From Plantago ovata (taxonomy: Eukaryota; Streptophyta; Magnoliopsida; Lamiales; Plantaginaceae): 64,000 nt of DNA. Made by a program: the position numbers and the translations under genes. The stretch is taken from the NCBI GenBank assembly GCA_028274465.1, contig CM051458.1, forward strand, positions 74,215,766 through 74,279,765, given 5' to 3'. Below, piece by piece: positions 1-12,678 of this stretch. The first letter of the stretch is position 1; each line of letters starts with the position of its first letter. The notes beneath the pieces are model-generated. The model did not search any database. It was not told where the DNA came from and saw only the letters and a list, made by a program, of their open reading frames with translations.

Positions 1-846
1 TTGTGCATAATAATCAATACAACATACGAGAATTTTGGTTACAACTGATCAACGAAATAAAGCAATGACACGGAGTATAATGCGCGATATAGCCATTAGC
101 ATGATTATCTTCCCTTCGCTAAGAATTCACATACTACCACCAATGATAAGTTTAGCTACTCATAATAGGCATGCAATCAACAGAAATCATAGAAGAAAAC
201 ATGTTGAAAGAATATAAAATAAGTAGAATAAAACTGTAAGATACAAAGTTACCGAAGGTTGTCAATCTCCGGATGATTGCGGTCCTACGAGCTCCAAACT
301 GCTATGAAAAAGTATCCCCTAAGCTACAGAACTCCTAGGACAAGCCCCGGGAAGTTCCTACCTAAAACTATAGAGAGAGGTGAGAGAGAAGGTCTGGAAA
401 GCTCTGATTTTTGGAGAGAAAACTGAGCACTATATATAGGCCCCGAATAAAACACGGGGTGGTTCGCCGCAGGTTGGGGCGGTTCGCCCCCCGGCTTTTT
501 TGCGGAATTCCGCGTTTTTCGACGCGGTTTTGGATTTCTTCACCTTTTCGAACTCGGTTTCTGACTTCTAGTGGCCTTCTAACCTCCAGATTCGACCCCT
601 AGACTCCAAATCCTATCCGGAAACCTTCAGATACTCCAAATAGGCTTCTGGAACACCAATTCATTGTCAACTTCAATATAATTGCTCAGAAATCTTCGAA
701 TTTCAACCAAAACCTGTAAAATAAAATCTAAAGGGAAACGTGACACTATTCTAATAAAATGTACTAAAATATAGCTAAATTAACATAGATGATAGCTAAA
801 ATAGGTGAAAAAGACTCGAATGAAAGTGTAAAATACACATTCATCA
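1..846 (-). mobile_element. Ty3/gypsy-like LTR fragment
   Basis: On the minus strand this stretch reads like the start of a plant gypsy-type LTR: it opens with TGATGAATGTGTATTTTACA at 846 and runs through a T-rich U3. A TATA-like core lies near 431-439, followed by a pyrimidine-rich leader. The rest of the element lies outside the window or is lost. No coding domain is visible, so the family call rests on LTR appearance only. Part of it (about 450-520) is unusually GC-rich with repeated cggttcgcc words. It is a fossil fragment and its lineage is uncertain. Confidence 0.4.
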
Positions 847-2663
847 ACCTCAACCTTGGTATCCACTGATGAACAGCCTATCGGAAGAATGCTAGGATAT
901 TCTTTGTGTGACCAAGAAGACGGGGCGGCAATTCCTCCGGTGAGGTGGCGCGTGCGGGTGGCTAAAGAGGAGGGGAGAGTTTTTATTTTCTCTAAGAAAA
1001 CTGGGTAGAATGACTGTGAAAGTCTATGTCAAAAACTCTCTAATAGTCTACTATATATAGTAGTCAATAGAAGCCTAAAGCATAAGCAATTAGACTTCGT
1101 AAAGGAATAAGAATCTAATTCTATCGCACAAGGAAACCAATATCAAGTCTAGATTCATTCCCAATCAAATTAAAACTCAATCAGGAAAATCTAACTTATC
1201 CCTTGGACTTCTAATAGAGGAAGGAGTCGAACTCCTTCCCCTACCCAGCTCCTGCGCGCGCGCGCTTCCTAGGGACAGTAGGTGGGTCCCAATTTTGGGA
1301 CCCACTTATAGTTCTAAGGCAATTCAAACTCCAAGTAGATTTCGCCCAAGTGCATATGTTAATTCTAAATTAACATATCCTTTCTAATCAAATCTCCATT
1401 ATATTTCCAAAATATAATCTTTAATTGTATTTACATAAAATACAATTAATTAGCCAATTCAATTAATCATTCCAAATCATTAATTGAGCCACCAAATATT
1501 ATAATTAATTCCAAATCAATTATAATCCATCAATCACAATTAATTCCAAATTAATTGCGATTCCATCTTCAAGGATATTCTGATAGACTGAATCACCACA
1601 TAGTGTGACCCATAGGGCCTCACCGTATTAAGCAAGTCCTAGACTAGACAACATGGAATTCCTAGACGGTTCCATTTGCAATATTAATACGTGAGGACAT
1701 TTGAGAGGTTTTTCAAAGATAACCCTTTCGTTGCGAAGTCTGTTGCGCTCAACGCGGCGATGGTAACGTCCGTTCATCTGACTTACTCGAATGTATCTGG
1801 GATCGATGAAGTGTCTATCCCAATAATACATCCACGGGCGTCTCAGGGAGTTGCTTGGTTAAGATATACTTATGACCATCATAATATATCATTTGCACTG
1901 GCCAGTGACTTTACCAACACAACTATGCAGACTATGAGCAGTGCTCTCCTGTGCTACACTTGAGAGATGAATCCTTCACAGAATCACTTATCACCCCCAT
2001 TTGTATTTAGCCATAATCCTGGATCGTGTCTTAGGTCAGTTGCTTATTCAGAGCTGACATCGACGGGTCCACCAAGGATATGGGGCAACAAATGTGATGA
2101 TAAAGTCCTGTAAGTACAAAGGACGAATGGCATCACTTCAACAACTCACCGGTTCCCATAGACACTTCGGTGTAGAGTATACATCGATGGGAATGTCCGG
2201 TGGGTACTTCCATTGTTCGGTAAAGCTTCTTCGAACAACTATGCGCAGTTGTAGGAAAGTTTCTTGATTGTCCAACAATCCGTCCCGTGGCCGTGGGATC
2301 GGCTCACACTTGCTCCAACAAGTATAACCTCCACGCATACTAGTCTTGTCTGGTTCATTCAGACCCCCACATCCGAGATGAACCTCGACTAGGGAGAGTT
2401 TGGGATAGATGATAACTCACATAGCTCCCACTATCTATGTGATCGGTCATCTATCCGAGGGGACATGTTTAATATCAATACAGACAGTAATAAAGATATG
2501 ACATGCTGCAGCCTGGTGTAATATAAATATGAAAGCGATACTCAATAGTAAAATGCAACAAACATATATTATATTACGTTGACCTGTGTAATAGTACATA
2601 TATGTCCTCTATAAGGGCACCATGCCCTTAGTAAGGACTGTCTCTAGGACATATACACTATCA
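847..2663 (-). mobile_element. Ty1/copia-like long LTR fragment
   Basis: Read on the minus strand, the sequence begins TGATAGTGTATATGTCCTAG at 2663. It then shows the layout of a long plant copia LTR: a U3 with a 'gggtcacactatgtggtgat' block (near 1595-1614), a TATA-like core near 1050-1062, and a short GC-rich leader beyond. The stretch from 1575 to about 2060 recurs nearly unchanged at 63517-64000. No internal coding region is attached, so this is a solo or truncated LTR. The exact ends are uncertain. Confidence 0.5.
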
Positions 2664-5429
2664 ATAGATTCATTTGAAGGTTAGGTACCGGCTTATTGAG
2701 GACTTGTTACTTGGAAGCGTTTGGTTGTAGAGGTAGGCTACGTTTTCTTTAGGCTACTTTCAACTTTTATTAACTTTTAACTTGCGAGTTTATTCTTTCA
2801 TCCGTCCTTTGAAGTTGAAGACTTTCGCTTCTCCGTTCCACGTTCCTTAGTTTCGCATTAGTTAAGTTTCAATTCGAGGACGAAACTTCTTTTAAGGGGG
2901 GGGGAGAGTGTAACACCCCGTTTTTCTATTTATTTATTACTTTATTATTTAATTAATTTATTTAATTATTTAATTATCGGAGTAAATTATTTTATTCGGT
3001 AATTACTTAATTTACTTCCCGCGTAAACGAATTCGTCATTTGATAGTTCGCGTAGAGCTAATTCGGTTCATCTCGTTTGGATCAGCTAGCAATTGAAGTT
3101 GAGGCCCAATTTCATTTTCCCTTCAGCTGTCCCAACTCGTTGGTCCCAATTCTTCTTGCCCCAAGTCTGATAGCCCATTCTCAAACCCTAACCCTAACCC
3201 TAACTACCCCCACCTTTCCCTCATTCCTCATTCATTTGCCTCCACACCAAAAGAAAGAAAGAAACCTTCGTTCCCCTCTCTCTAGCATTCAGCCGACGTA
3301 ATCCCTCCCCACGCCGTCGCCGCCGTCGATCGACTCCGATCCGTCCGGCCGCCGTCGCCGCCGATCCGATCCCTTCCATTCCGTTCGAGTTTTGATCTCT
3401 CCGATCCGTCCGACCGCGCCTCCAAAGCTCCGTTTCCGTCCGTGCCGCCCGATCCCAACCGTGCCGCCTACGTTCTGATCTGTCCGCCCGAGCTCCGATC
3501 CGATTCCGTTCGCCGCCCGTTTTTGATCTGATTCGGTTCGGTAAGTGTCTACTCGGTTTCGGTTAATTTCGAATTCGATTGGTGTTGAGATCTTGATTTG
3601 GATCTCGTTGTTTTCGTGATTTGCAGTTTGATTGTTCCACTCTGTTCGTACCCCGTTCAGTTCGATTATCTCTGTCCAATTCCGTCCGAAAGTAGTGCTC
3701 TGTTTTTCTTCTTTTTGTTTTCTTCCCTTCTTTTATTCCCGTTTTACCCCTGCTGCCTTTGACCTCATATATGAACTGAGAACCGGGCCCTAGGATAGTT
3801 GCTGTTTGACCTCGTATGTTGACCGTGTTGGATTTGTTTGACTTCGAAAAACTGACTGGACCTTAGTGTAATAATCTGAACCTTGGGGACTTGTTTGAGT
3901 TTTGTGGAATTTGAAAGGACCTTTTGCAAATTGTCTTTGACCGTGTTGACTGAGGACTAGTTTGAAAGACTTATTTATTTTTGAGGACTGTTGTGCAAGT
4001 GTAAAGGGCTGTTGGACTTGACTGTACTTTCTAAAAACTAAAAGGACTTTTCTGCAATTACTGTACGAGGGTAGTTTGGTAATTTTACTGTGCTGGACTA
4101 AACTGCTAAAACAAGTTTTCTCTAAGGACTGTTCTGGAGTTTGTTGAAAGTGTAGTACTGTTTTGCAATTTACCTCTGAGGGTACTTTAGTAATTTCCAG
4201 AGAGTAAAAGAGTGTTTTCTGAAAACTACCCAACTTAAATAGTTTCTGTCTTGTTGCTTTGTAACTGTTTGATTTGCTAGATTAGTTGGTTAGGTATCCT
4301 TTGACTAACTTAGAGGTCCCGAGTTCGAACCCTACCTTAGCCCTTCTGCCACCTTCCTTTATTTTGTCTTTCGATTCGACTCTAGATGGTAACACTAGGT
4401 TATGTTTAGGTTCTTTGTTGTTCGCTGCGCCGTCATTCAAGTCTTGATTCCGTGATCTACTGCTTAACTCTCTAAGGTGAGTGTTCACCCCAAAACTTAT
4501 CTATTTGCGAAAAACTAGAAGGCTATGTGATAACTTGTATCTATTAATATATGTCTGTTATATCGTATGCTTCCGCGTAAAAGTAACTAAGTCCTAAGTA
4601 TGGCTGTTTACTTATCTTTGTTTGTTGCTACTATGTTCTGGATTAACTCTTCTGCAGGAACACTTCTCGATGTTCGAGATCTGATTATTATTATTTGTTT
4701 GTTCTGTATCTGTTCTGTCAGTTTCTGTGTGACCGGTCGATTAGGTCGTAATTAGGTAGGCATGGTTAGTGAGGACTATCGGGTTTGCTTAGTTATTGCC
4801 TAGTCCAATCCCTTTTAGGCGCGAGGCAGAAGTCGCTGAGGTCTATTAGTGTCGTAGGTTCTGTTTCCCCAAAGTACACGGGGGTTTCTGTTTCTGTCCG
4901 GAGTTGTATACCCTCTGGAGGGAGCTATAAGGGCAATCTGGGAGTAGGAGTAACTAGGAGGGCTGCACCAACGAACTTCGACTTATCTGTTCTGTCTTTA
5001 CGTTCTGTTATCTGTTCTGTCTACTATTTTATCTGCTGCAAATGGTTTTGTTTTCAAACTGTTTACTTTTCTTTTGTTAACTTAGAACCTCACTGAGATC
5101 CTTTATCTCACGCTCTCTATTTTCAAAAAATTCCTTCCTTCCAGATTCAAATGAAGGCGAGCAAGAGTAGGCATCCAGCGACTGAGTGACGGGACTGGGG
5201 CATTTGTTGGGATTTTATGCTTTCAAATAAGAAGAAAAACTCTTTATATTCTTCATTATCCGTTACTTTCTTTTGAAACTTTTATAGTTACCGTTGGATA
5301 ATTTTGAATCTGTATGCGCCGTGGCGCCAAAGTCAGTTTCTGCATTTATTGTTGACCATTACCTTTGAATTATTTCAAATATTTTATTTTCCAAGAATTT
5401 TTTTTATTTTAAAAACCAATATCGTTACA
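2664..5429 (+). mobile_element. Tekay-like chromovirus: 3' end plus LTR
   Basis: The segment 2864-2908 (cgaggacgaaactt, then a G-rich polypurine tract and gagag) is the typical 3' end of the internal region of Tekay-type Ty3/gypsy chromoviruses. It runs straight into an LTR that starts TGTAACACCCCG at 2909. The LTR most plausibly ends at the GTTACA at 5424-5429, giving about 2.5 kb with matching TGTAAC/GTTACA ends. Gag and pol and the other LTR are absent, so this is a truncated fossil. Within the LTR, 4283-4345 holds a tRNA-like patch with gagttcgaaccct, a common feature of such LTRs. Confidence 0.62.
2909..5429 (+). repeat. 3' LTR of the Tekay-like element
   Basis: The start is set by the polypurine tract immediately upstream and the TGTAACACCCCG opening. 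The end is inferred from the inverted GTTACA. It includes a CT-rich, GC-rich leader (3290-3540) that looks like a transcribed 5' untranslated region, and a CCCTAA-type short tandem at 3184-3204. The small open frames inside are not genes. Confidence 0.55.
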
Positions 5430-6234
5430 TTAGTGTTATGGGAAATAACCTATTCTTCGCCATCTTAACATTTGCAATTAAGTTTCCACGTGAATCTCTC
5501 TAAGTGTCAAGTGCGAATCTTTCATAGGGATGTTAAAACCTTTCTCCAGAAGATGACGAAGGCTTAAAATGTTGCTTTTCAAAGTTGGTATGTAATAAAC
5601 GTTGGATATATCACCACGATCACCAGATTTAGATTTGTAACGAATCGTACCTTTGCCTTGGACAGGAACTTTACAAGAGTCTCCAAACGTCACATCTCCT
5701 TGTGAAGTTCTTCCAACTCCGTGAACATCTCCTTCTTTCCGCACATATGATTGCTTTCTCTGCTATCGAGATACCATGTGAAATATTCATCTCCATCAAC
5801 TCCTTTATGTATGAACAACGATGTTGCTATGTCATCGTTTTCGGCACTGGCATGTACGTAATTTACTTGTTGCTGACCTCCGGTGTTTTGTGCTTGTCGA
5901 CACTCATTGCTATAATGTCCAAACTTGTGACAATTATAGCACTCAACATTGCTTTATCAAAAGTCTGCTGACTTACAAATTGGTTGCGTCCGACTCGTCT
6001 ATAGCCTTGTCTGCATCCTTGACCTCGGGCTCATGGTGCAAACACTTCTTGACCAGCACTGTAATTCTGTCCTCCCTGTCTCGGATAAGCTCCATGGCCT
6101 TCTCGACCACGATAATAACCGCGTCGACGACTACCTCTTCCTTGAGTTGCTGCGAACTCCAACTTGTTCTCTTCTCTAATATTCATCTTTCTTCTAGAGC
6201 ATTCTCCAACTCTTCCATGGACTTAACCGTGTCC
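5430..6234 (-). mobile_element. Ty1/copia gag-protease fragment
   Basis: The minus strand encodes pieces of a copia polyprotein. Reading from 6234 down there is the end of gag, an Arg/Gly-rich stretch, a CCHC zinc knuckle near 5890-5950 (CYNCHKFGHYSNEC), and then the region ahead of integrase with VYYIPTLKSNILSL at about 5560-5605. No LTR of this element is seen next to it. It abuts a CACTA transposase on one side and the Tekay-like LTR on the other. It is a broken fossil with several breaks. Confidence 0.75.
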
Positions 6235-8004
6235 TTTGTTTTGTTGGGAATTTCACAAATGGTGTTGAAGCAGTTCTCAAATACATTCTTCTCAATATGC
6301 ATGACATCCAAGATATGACGTATGCGAAGACTACTCCAATAAGGCAAGCCCCATAGGATGCTTCTCTTTTTCCATCCATATTCGCTTTTGATCTTCTCGT
6401 TATGCTTTTCCCACCCAAACTCTATTACTTTCTTGTACCCCAAGTGTTCTATAATAGCAAATTGATGTGCACTTGTTAGTTCTTTAAGGGCCTTCTCACC
6501 ACCACTTTGTTCTTAAGAAACTCAGTCTTGTTCTTTCTGAACGGGTGCTCATCGTCTAGAAACCTTCGATGACAATCAAAACAAGATTCCTTCCTGCTCT
6601 CGGAAGATAGTGTGAATCAACATCATCCAAACAATGTGGACATGCCTTGAATCCGGATGTTTTCCTTCCAGACAACATGGAGTATGCTGGGAAATCACTG
6701 ATGGTCCAGAGTAGTGTTGCTCTCAAAGTAAAGTTCATCTTTGTTGAGACATCGTATGCCGGGATACCATCCTCCCACAACTCTATTAGCTCCTTCATAA
6801 GTGGCTGCAAGAAGACATCCAACTTCTGTCCTAGATCATGCGACCCTGGCACCAGCACAGTCACCGGGAGGCAAGTTGTAAGGTGTAAGCATCACTACCC
6901 AGCACGAATACTTTCGTTCACTCCCAAACAGGTTGAAACCATCAGTACTAAGTCCCAACCTTACATTTCTACACTGGGCTGCAAACTGTGGATATTTCAC
7001 ATCAAACTCTTTCCATGCCGGCGAGTCCGATGGGTGAACCATCTTACCCTCTTGGTCTGCATCGACTACTCTCTCCTTGTGCCAACACATCTTATCTGCG
7101 CATGCTTCTGATGCATACAACCTCTTCAGGCGAGGACCTATAGGGAAGTACCACATTTTCTTATGGGAGAGATTCTTCTTTTGTCGTTTCATTGCAGCGC
7201 CCTCCTTGTAACGACTATACCGCTCCTTCCCACAATGTTTACAGTTCAACAGACCTTCATCCTCCCTCCAATAGATCATACACATACCCGGACAACAATC
7301 TATTTTCTCCATAGGCAATCCCATCGCCTTCATCTTCTTTTGCGCTTGGTAATAGTTTGTTGGAACTAGGCTTCGTTCAGGCGAAATATCCATGATCAAA
7401 CTCAACCAATCGTTGCAGCTGCTTTCTGAATTCCCACCACCCTCCTTGTTGCTCATAATTCGAGACAAGCAGGACAATTCATTCATCCTGCACCCCGGGT
7501 AGAGTGTCATCTTGGACGCTCCCAACAAGTCAAAGAACTGCTGCGCCTTAGCATTCGGAGGCTCCTCATTAACAACACCCTCCATAAACTCTTGACCCGC
7601 AGCATTACGGACCATGTCTTCCATCCGGTCCCCTGTGGAATCATCATGAGTAGAGGCACTTCTTGGAGTTCTACTCTCCTGAAATTGCTGCTTCATTTTT
7701 CTACGCTTCCCCGACAAGTGCGTATTATCCCCCAATACGAAATGCCTCACCATGATGATTCCACACCTCATATTTAGCCACAAAACCATTACGCTTCAAA
7801 TGGTATACAACCATTGTAGAGGGTAAGAACTTACTATTCCTACATTTCTTATGGTTGGTTGCAAGGACACTTCATCATCCCACTGCTCAAACACTCAGGT
7901 TTTGACAATGCAAATTCGACAAATGCATTGACCCCTTCTACAAACGTAGGCTAAAGTATCCCATCTGCAATCCTACTGTACATCAAAGTGCGATCGGGAT
8001 TCAT
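6235..8004 (-). pseudogene. CACTA (En/Spm) transposase TNP2, truncated
   Basis: TNP2 cuts and rejoins CACTA transposon ends. The coding sense is minus. A start MNPDR near 8004 opens the transposase-associated zinc domain (FVEFALSKPE, then CPC near 7875). A long open stretch at 7789-6836 follows, with VPTNYYQAQKKMKAMGLP, the Cys/His region CCPGMCMIYW...CKHCGKERYSRYKEGA and the hallmark GLSTDGFNLFG. Further pieces are 6864-6556 (SDFPAYSMLSGRK, ACPHCL) and 6443 to about 6235 (WKKRSILWGLPYWSSL, MHIEKNVFEN). Frame changes separate the pieces, and the C-terminal DUF4218/DUF4216 part is missing because copia sequence takes over near 6235. It is homologous to the TNP2 at 23452-27068 in the opposite orientation. 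It is a decayed gene and the family call is firm. Confidence 0.87.
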
Positions 8005-9709
8005 AATTGAATGCTAAACCTTGCCAATGGAAGTTTAGTACATTGCGGATAACCTATTTTTTCACCAAGTACTCATTTTAATTATCAATTTTTTACATTG
8101 CATTATACTCCCAATATTTCTCAATTATAACTAAAAGTACCCATAATATCTTCTCATTTTCATTTATCAATGAGTTATTTCCTTCATACTTAAACCTTTT
8201 TTTAACAATAATTACCAATATTTATCTAAATTTCCATTATACTTATAATACATACTCCTATATTTGTCTTTGTTATAGTTATAATGCATACTTATACTAT
8301 AATACATACTTATACTATAATACGTACTCCTATATTTATCTATATTTCCATTATACTTATACTTATAATACATACTCCAATTATCTTATAATTAGTATCT
8401 CATCTAAATCCATTAATAAGATATATACTACTAAATTCCATTAAAAAATGGCAAAAGGGAGAAATGTAAGGAACAAAAGAACAAACATAATGCTCAAAAT
8501 TGAAGAAGATGGATTATATCATTAGTACTGTTATCAAACATATTAACAATGTGGTAAAAAACAAAGTCTCAATTCCTATGATACCCATTTCATCTCAAAT
8601 CTATCAATTAACCAACCAAAACTTGTGCATTCCCCCTAATTTGAGCTACACAACATAATAGATACTAGTACAATGCATACAATTTATTGAAATAGGAAAC
8701 AAAAGGAAGAATACTCAAATTTGACAAGTTAGGGTTCGAAGTTGATACCTTTGATAGCGGATGTTCTAGTGTTGATTTATTTGTTCTCTCCTTGACCGAC
8801 AATCTGGAGTTCTCTGGTTGCTGCTATATTTTTCTTTTCCATTCTTTTTGCACATCAGCCCTTCAAGATTTTTATATTATAAATTGAGCTTATATTTTCA
8901 ACAGACGCTCTGGGAAGCCCAAACATCATTCCAGTCGAGGTATGCTTCTCCCTAACAATCCATGTGGTAGATACAAGCCACATTAATCTTGATACTGTTC
9001 TCATGAAATTTTTCGTTTTGCCAGATCGTGACTACCATGCTGTTCTTACTCATCGAGGGACAAATATCGACGCAATCACCATTCATATACTTCGACAGAA
9101 GAAGAGTTTATTGAGAATATAGAGTTCATGCTTTGTAACTGTACTCATAGCAAATGTTCCATTTTGAATTAATGGTTTCTGTTTGTAGAATTCTATGTAG
9201 TAGTGTTTTCTGCTGTGACTGTTGTAAACAACTGAGAACCTGTAAGTTGCTGAACAGACGATACATATTGGTAAACTGCTGATTAAAATGGGACTGCAAC
9301 TGACTGTTGCTTCTAGTTGTGAGAACCTTGTAAATTAATGATCATTACTTAAAAGGGGCATATTTACCAGTTGGATTTTGATTGAATATATCAATACTAA
9401 TTACTACTAATATCAGTTGTTTTGTTTTTGGCTTGGCTGCGAACATAATTGAGATAATTAAATCTGAACTCAGAGATTGTGTTAACGTTCTTCAATCAAT
9501 TGTGGATATTTATAGGGTTACAATTGCATGTAATGTGGGAGTTTTAAGGTGGTGTAGTGTTGTGGGTTCGATTTCTGACAAAGGAAAGCTATAAAAAAAA
9601 GTAGTGTAATATTTGTCGGAAAAAAAAATCCAACGTAATGTAATGTAATGTCCTCTGCTGATGTTTAGCAATTTGTAAGGTTACTATAAAAGTTGGCTAT
9701 TTTTTACAG
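8005..9709. other. Noncoding stretch, probable CACTA 5' region
   Basis: Very AT-rich sequence with short degenerate 'cttatactataatacatac' repeats at about 8220-8400. No gene is visible. If the CACTA terminus at 11840 belongs to the TNP2 gene at 6235-8004, this stretch is internal to that element. Confidence 0.4.
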
Positions 9710-9900
9710 ATGGTAGCAGTTAAACAGTTAAATCATTCTTGTTTGCAAGGTGACAAAGAGTTTCTCGTAGAGGTTCTTATGCTTTATCTTATATGCCATC
9801 CTAACCTAGTTCATATGATCGGTCACTGCTCTGAGGGGGGATCATCGCCTTCTTGTGTATGAATACTTGCCTCTCGGTTCTTTGGAAGATCGCCTGCATG
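9710..9900 (+). pseudogene. PBS1-like receptor-like cytoplasmic kinase exon
   Basis: A single exon of a PBL-type Ser/Thr kinase, in plants a membrane-linked immune and growth signalling kinase. It begins after a good acceptor (tttttacag) with [20 protein letters not shown], where K of VAVKQL is the ATP-binding lysine. It continues [20 protein letters not shown]. In a second frame follow [20 protein letters not shown] and a donor gtaatg at 9901. A run of six G at 9835-9840 is one base longer than the frame needs, so the exon is frameshifted. No glycine-loop exon precedes it, and no catalytic-loop (HRD) or activation-loop (DFG) exon follows. It lies within the span that may be a CACTA element, so it could be a captured host gene fragment. 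Confidence 0.78.
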
Positions 9901-11539
9901 GTAATGCTCACATTTATTTATGCTTTCTTGTTGACTAATGATGTCCACAGTAGATTCGTTATACCCCGTCTGAGTAACACCCCATCAACATGCATAACTT
10001 TTCAAATCCCAAGTGCCTATAAACTTCTCACCTGCAAGATATTTCAGACTCAATGATGGTGAACATGCTGGACCGTGGAAGACGGCACTCTGTTGAAGAA
10101 TTCCAAGCAGGTCTTGTTCCCTGGAATCCTCCAGATCTGGCAACCGAGGCTAATATTCTCGTCTAGAGATCTTGTTGCCGTTTGTAAGAGCATAATATAG
10201 ATAAGCAAGTCTGTGGTGTTCCTCCAGGAAATTTTGGTGGTTCGCCTTTCTACATTGCTGTGAGCAATAGAGTAGATATCCAAAAGGGAGGTGGTGCTTT
10301 TACCTTTACTGAATATTTCAGGGTGTTTTATAAAGACACATAAAATGCGCGCGCACACACACACACCTGTTGTTCTTGAATTGCGTGTTTTATCTAATGC
10401 ATTTTTTTATGGTATCTTAGCTCCACAACTATTCAATTAAACGAGTGATGGTTTCTTAATGTGACTGTGTCATAGAGGAAAATCTAATACCCGGCGACTC
10501 TTAAGAGTATTTTAAGATTGAATGTGATCTGCCTCTATTAAAATATTGCTTTATCATTCTGTGCTTGTATTAAAACTCATATACATTTCATTTTTGTGGG
10601 TTTAGATCACGAAGCATCAGTATCACACGATGAATGTGGAATTCGGGGTGAGAGTTTCTAGAAGTACAGATAGAGCCTAAGTTTAAGATTCTCATGTTTT
10701 CTTGAGATGAACATGCATATCTCTTATTAACCTTCTCTGATGAATAAGTGCATCTGAAACAATGAAAGTTTTGGTTATGTTACTTGGGCATAATATTAAG
10801 CATCTTCTTTGTTGGCTTGTTACAAACAATATTTCATCATTTCCTTTCTTCAAATTGAATACTCTGCCCTCAATAATTTTTTATTAACAAGGATATAATT
10901 GATTGATGTAAAATTGTTTCCTGTTTTTCCAAAACAAAAGGCAAACAAAAAGCATTTCCCAGTGCTACAAGTTAGATATGGCCATGGCCAGTTAATATGC
11001 TGATTCATTAAACTTCATATTCAGTATATGTATCTAAAAGAATTTTTTGTTATGGTGCAGACTGCAGAGTTCTATTATACGAATTTTATCGAAGGTACGC
11101 CATTACATGGATAGATCAAGGTATCATAATTTTACTCTTAATTCATGGTTTGGGTGGAGTTAGATTTGGTATCATAATTTCAGTATGTGTATCTAAGAGA
11201 ATGTTTTGTTTTGGTGCAATCTGCATAGTTATAGTTTTTCTGTTTGTTTTTCTTTTAGATTTGGTTTTATGTGCCCTTTTTGGAGTTAGAAGTGGATAAA
11301 GAAAAGAAAAAAGGTTTTTGTTTTGAGAGAATTACAAAGGCGTTGGAAAATGATGAGAGGAGGGGGGGGGGGGAGAACGTCAGGAATTTTGTTGGTAGGT
11401 GAATGTTTTTCTTTCTTTTTTTAGTTCAAAACTAAATATGTAGTACCAACATTATAACACGAAATAAGAAAATCGTTGAAATTCATTGTGACAAAATTCC
11501 AACGGAATAGTTACAAGAAAATTATTTGTGGGAAATTTC
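9901..11539. other. Noncoding stretch without a recognisable gene
   Basis: AT-rich sequence. Includes a short (CA)n tract near 10350-10366 and a poly-G run at 11363-11373. An open piece near 10057-10150 on the plus strand (LVPWNPPDLATEANIL) looks coding-like but I do not recognise it, and it ends in a stop. Confidence 0.35.
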
Positions 11540-11840
11540 GTTGGCATGATGTTGCTAATGATATAAGAAATTTTCATGGAAAATGAATGTTGGTATTTAG
11601 TAGGTAATATGTCACAACCAGCAACAAATAAAAATTTGTTGGAATATCTTCGTCACTGATGCCATGTTTCGCAATGAAAACTTCTTTCGTTGGTAACGTT
11701 GTTGTTATTTTGTGGCTAACAACTTAACTAATATCCAGATAAAGTATTTGTTAGCATTTCGTAGGTAATTTGTTGCTAACAGCGACCAACCAAAATTTTG
11801 TTGGAATCTGCTTGTCGCAGATACCCTATTTTCTTTAGTG
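11540..11840 (-). mobile_element. Possible CACTA terminus with subterminal repeats
   Basis: On the minus strand the stretch starts CACTAAAGAAAATAGGG at 11840, close to the CACTA-family end motif. Inward of it the words 'aattttgttggaat', 'gctaacaac' and 'gtcgcag' recur in diverged form (for example 11634-11650 and 11793-11818), as subterminal transposase-binding repeats do. The orientation fits it being the 5' end of the minus-strand TNP2 at 6235-8004. The target duplication cannot be verified because the other end is lost. Confidence 0.37.
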
Positions 11841-12678
11841 TTTTATCGACGGAACCATCCTTGTTATATGCTTTCAGAGCTTTGAGACCTTCAGTTGTTC
11901 GGCAAACCACCCCAACATGGCTTTATGGCCCAAGTACTCTGAGAGCATCCTATGTTACATAATTGGACAGTATGCAAATTAGTCATGTATGAACTCCGTA
12001 CGTTTAAATTAATTGATGATTCAGTCTCTTTTTTTAGAAAATTATTACTAATTCATGATCTAACGACACGTTATTCGTCTCAAATGCGTGAATAGATTTA
12101 AACAAAGACGAAATCCATAAATTTGAAATTAATTGAGTCTTCTTATTTTTTTGTCATTTTCTGATTTTAAAGAAAATTACTGATTCATGATCTAACCACA
12201 CATTATATAAGCCCACCCAACAGACATTATATTCCCATAACTTTTAAGTAAGAGCAATAAACCGAAAAACGAAGACATGCATGAGAGTTCATAATTAATA
12301 AGCTTAAGCATGTGTCCTGAAATAAATTTACGCTACAAAGAAGTCATTCTGCAGCAAACAGTAAGTTCTAAATTCAGAAGCACTAGCACTGAGGTAAACC
12401 AGACTAGTCCAGCAAGGGTAAATACAAAAGGTGAAATACTAAACGTTTGTCATTATGCCAGAGCTGGAGGATCCGCAACGTTTGTCACCCTACCCACCTA
12501 CCATGAAAGCTCAATCGTCTCACTACTTTGGAAACTACCATGGGCAAATTACAAGGCTATTTCATGTACTCTTGTAAGTCCGTTTTACTTTACTTGAGGT
12601 CTATGTTGCTTATAATGTTACGTATCGCCTTGGTTGAAAAAACTATTTCATACTTCTTTAATGCTTTTGAAGAAACGC
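11841..12678. other. Noncoding stretch
   Basis: No gene, RNA or clear repeat is visible. The short open frame at 12310-12597 on the plus strand has no recognisable domain. Confidence 0.4.

Noticed and set aside
1691-1963. A 90-residue open frame nearly identical to one at 63629-63907, looking like a conserved gene family
   Set aside because: Both lie inside the same copia-type LTR fragment, antisense to the element. The similarity comes from the shared LTR, and no domain or codon-level evidence supports a protein.
3184-3204. Telomere-like CCCTAA repeats
   Set aside because: Only about four short units inside a retroelement LTR leader. They are of the TTAGGG rather than the usual plant TTTAGGG type and too short for an interstitial telomere.
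4785-5096. A 103-codon frame within the Tekay-like LTR
   Set aside because: It lies in LTR sequence, has low-complexity composition and no recognisable domain.
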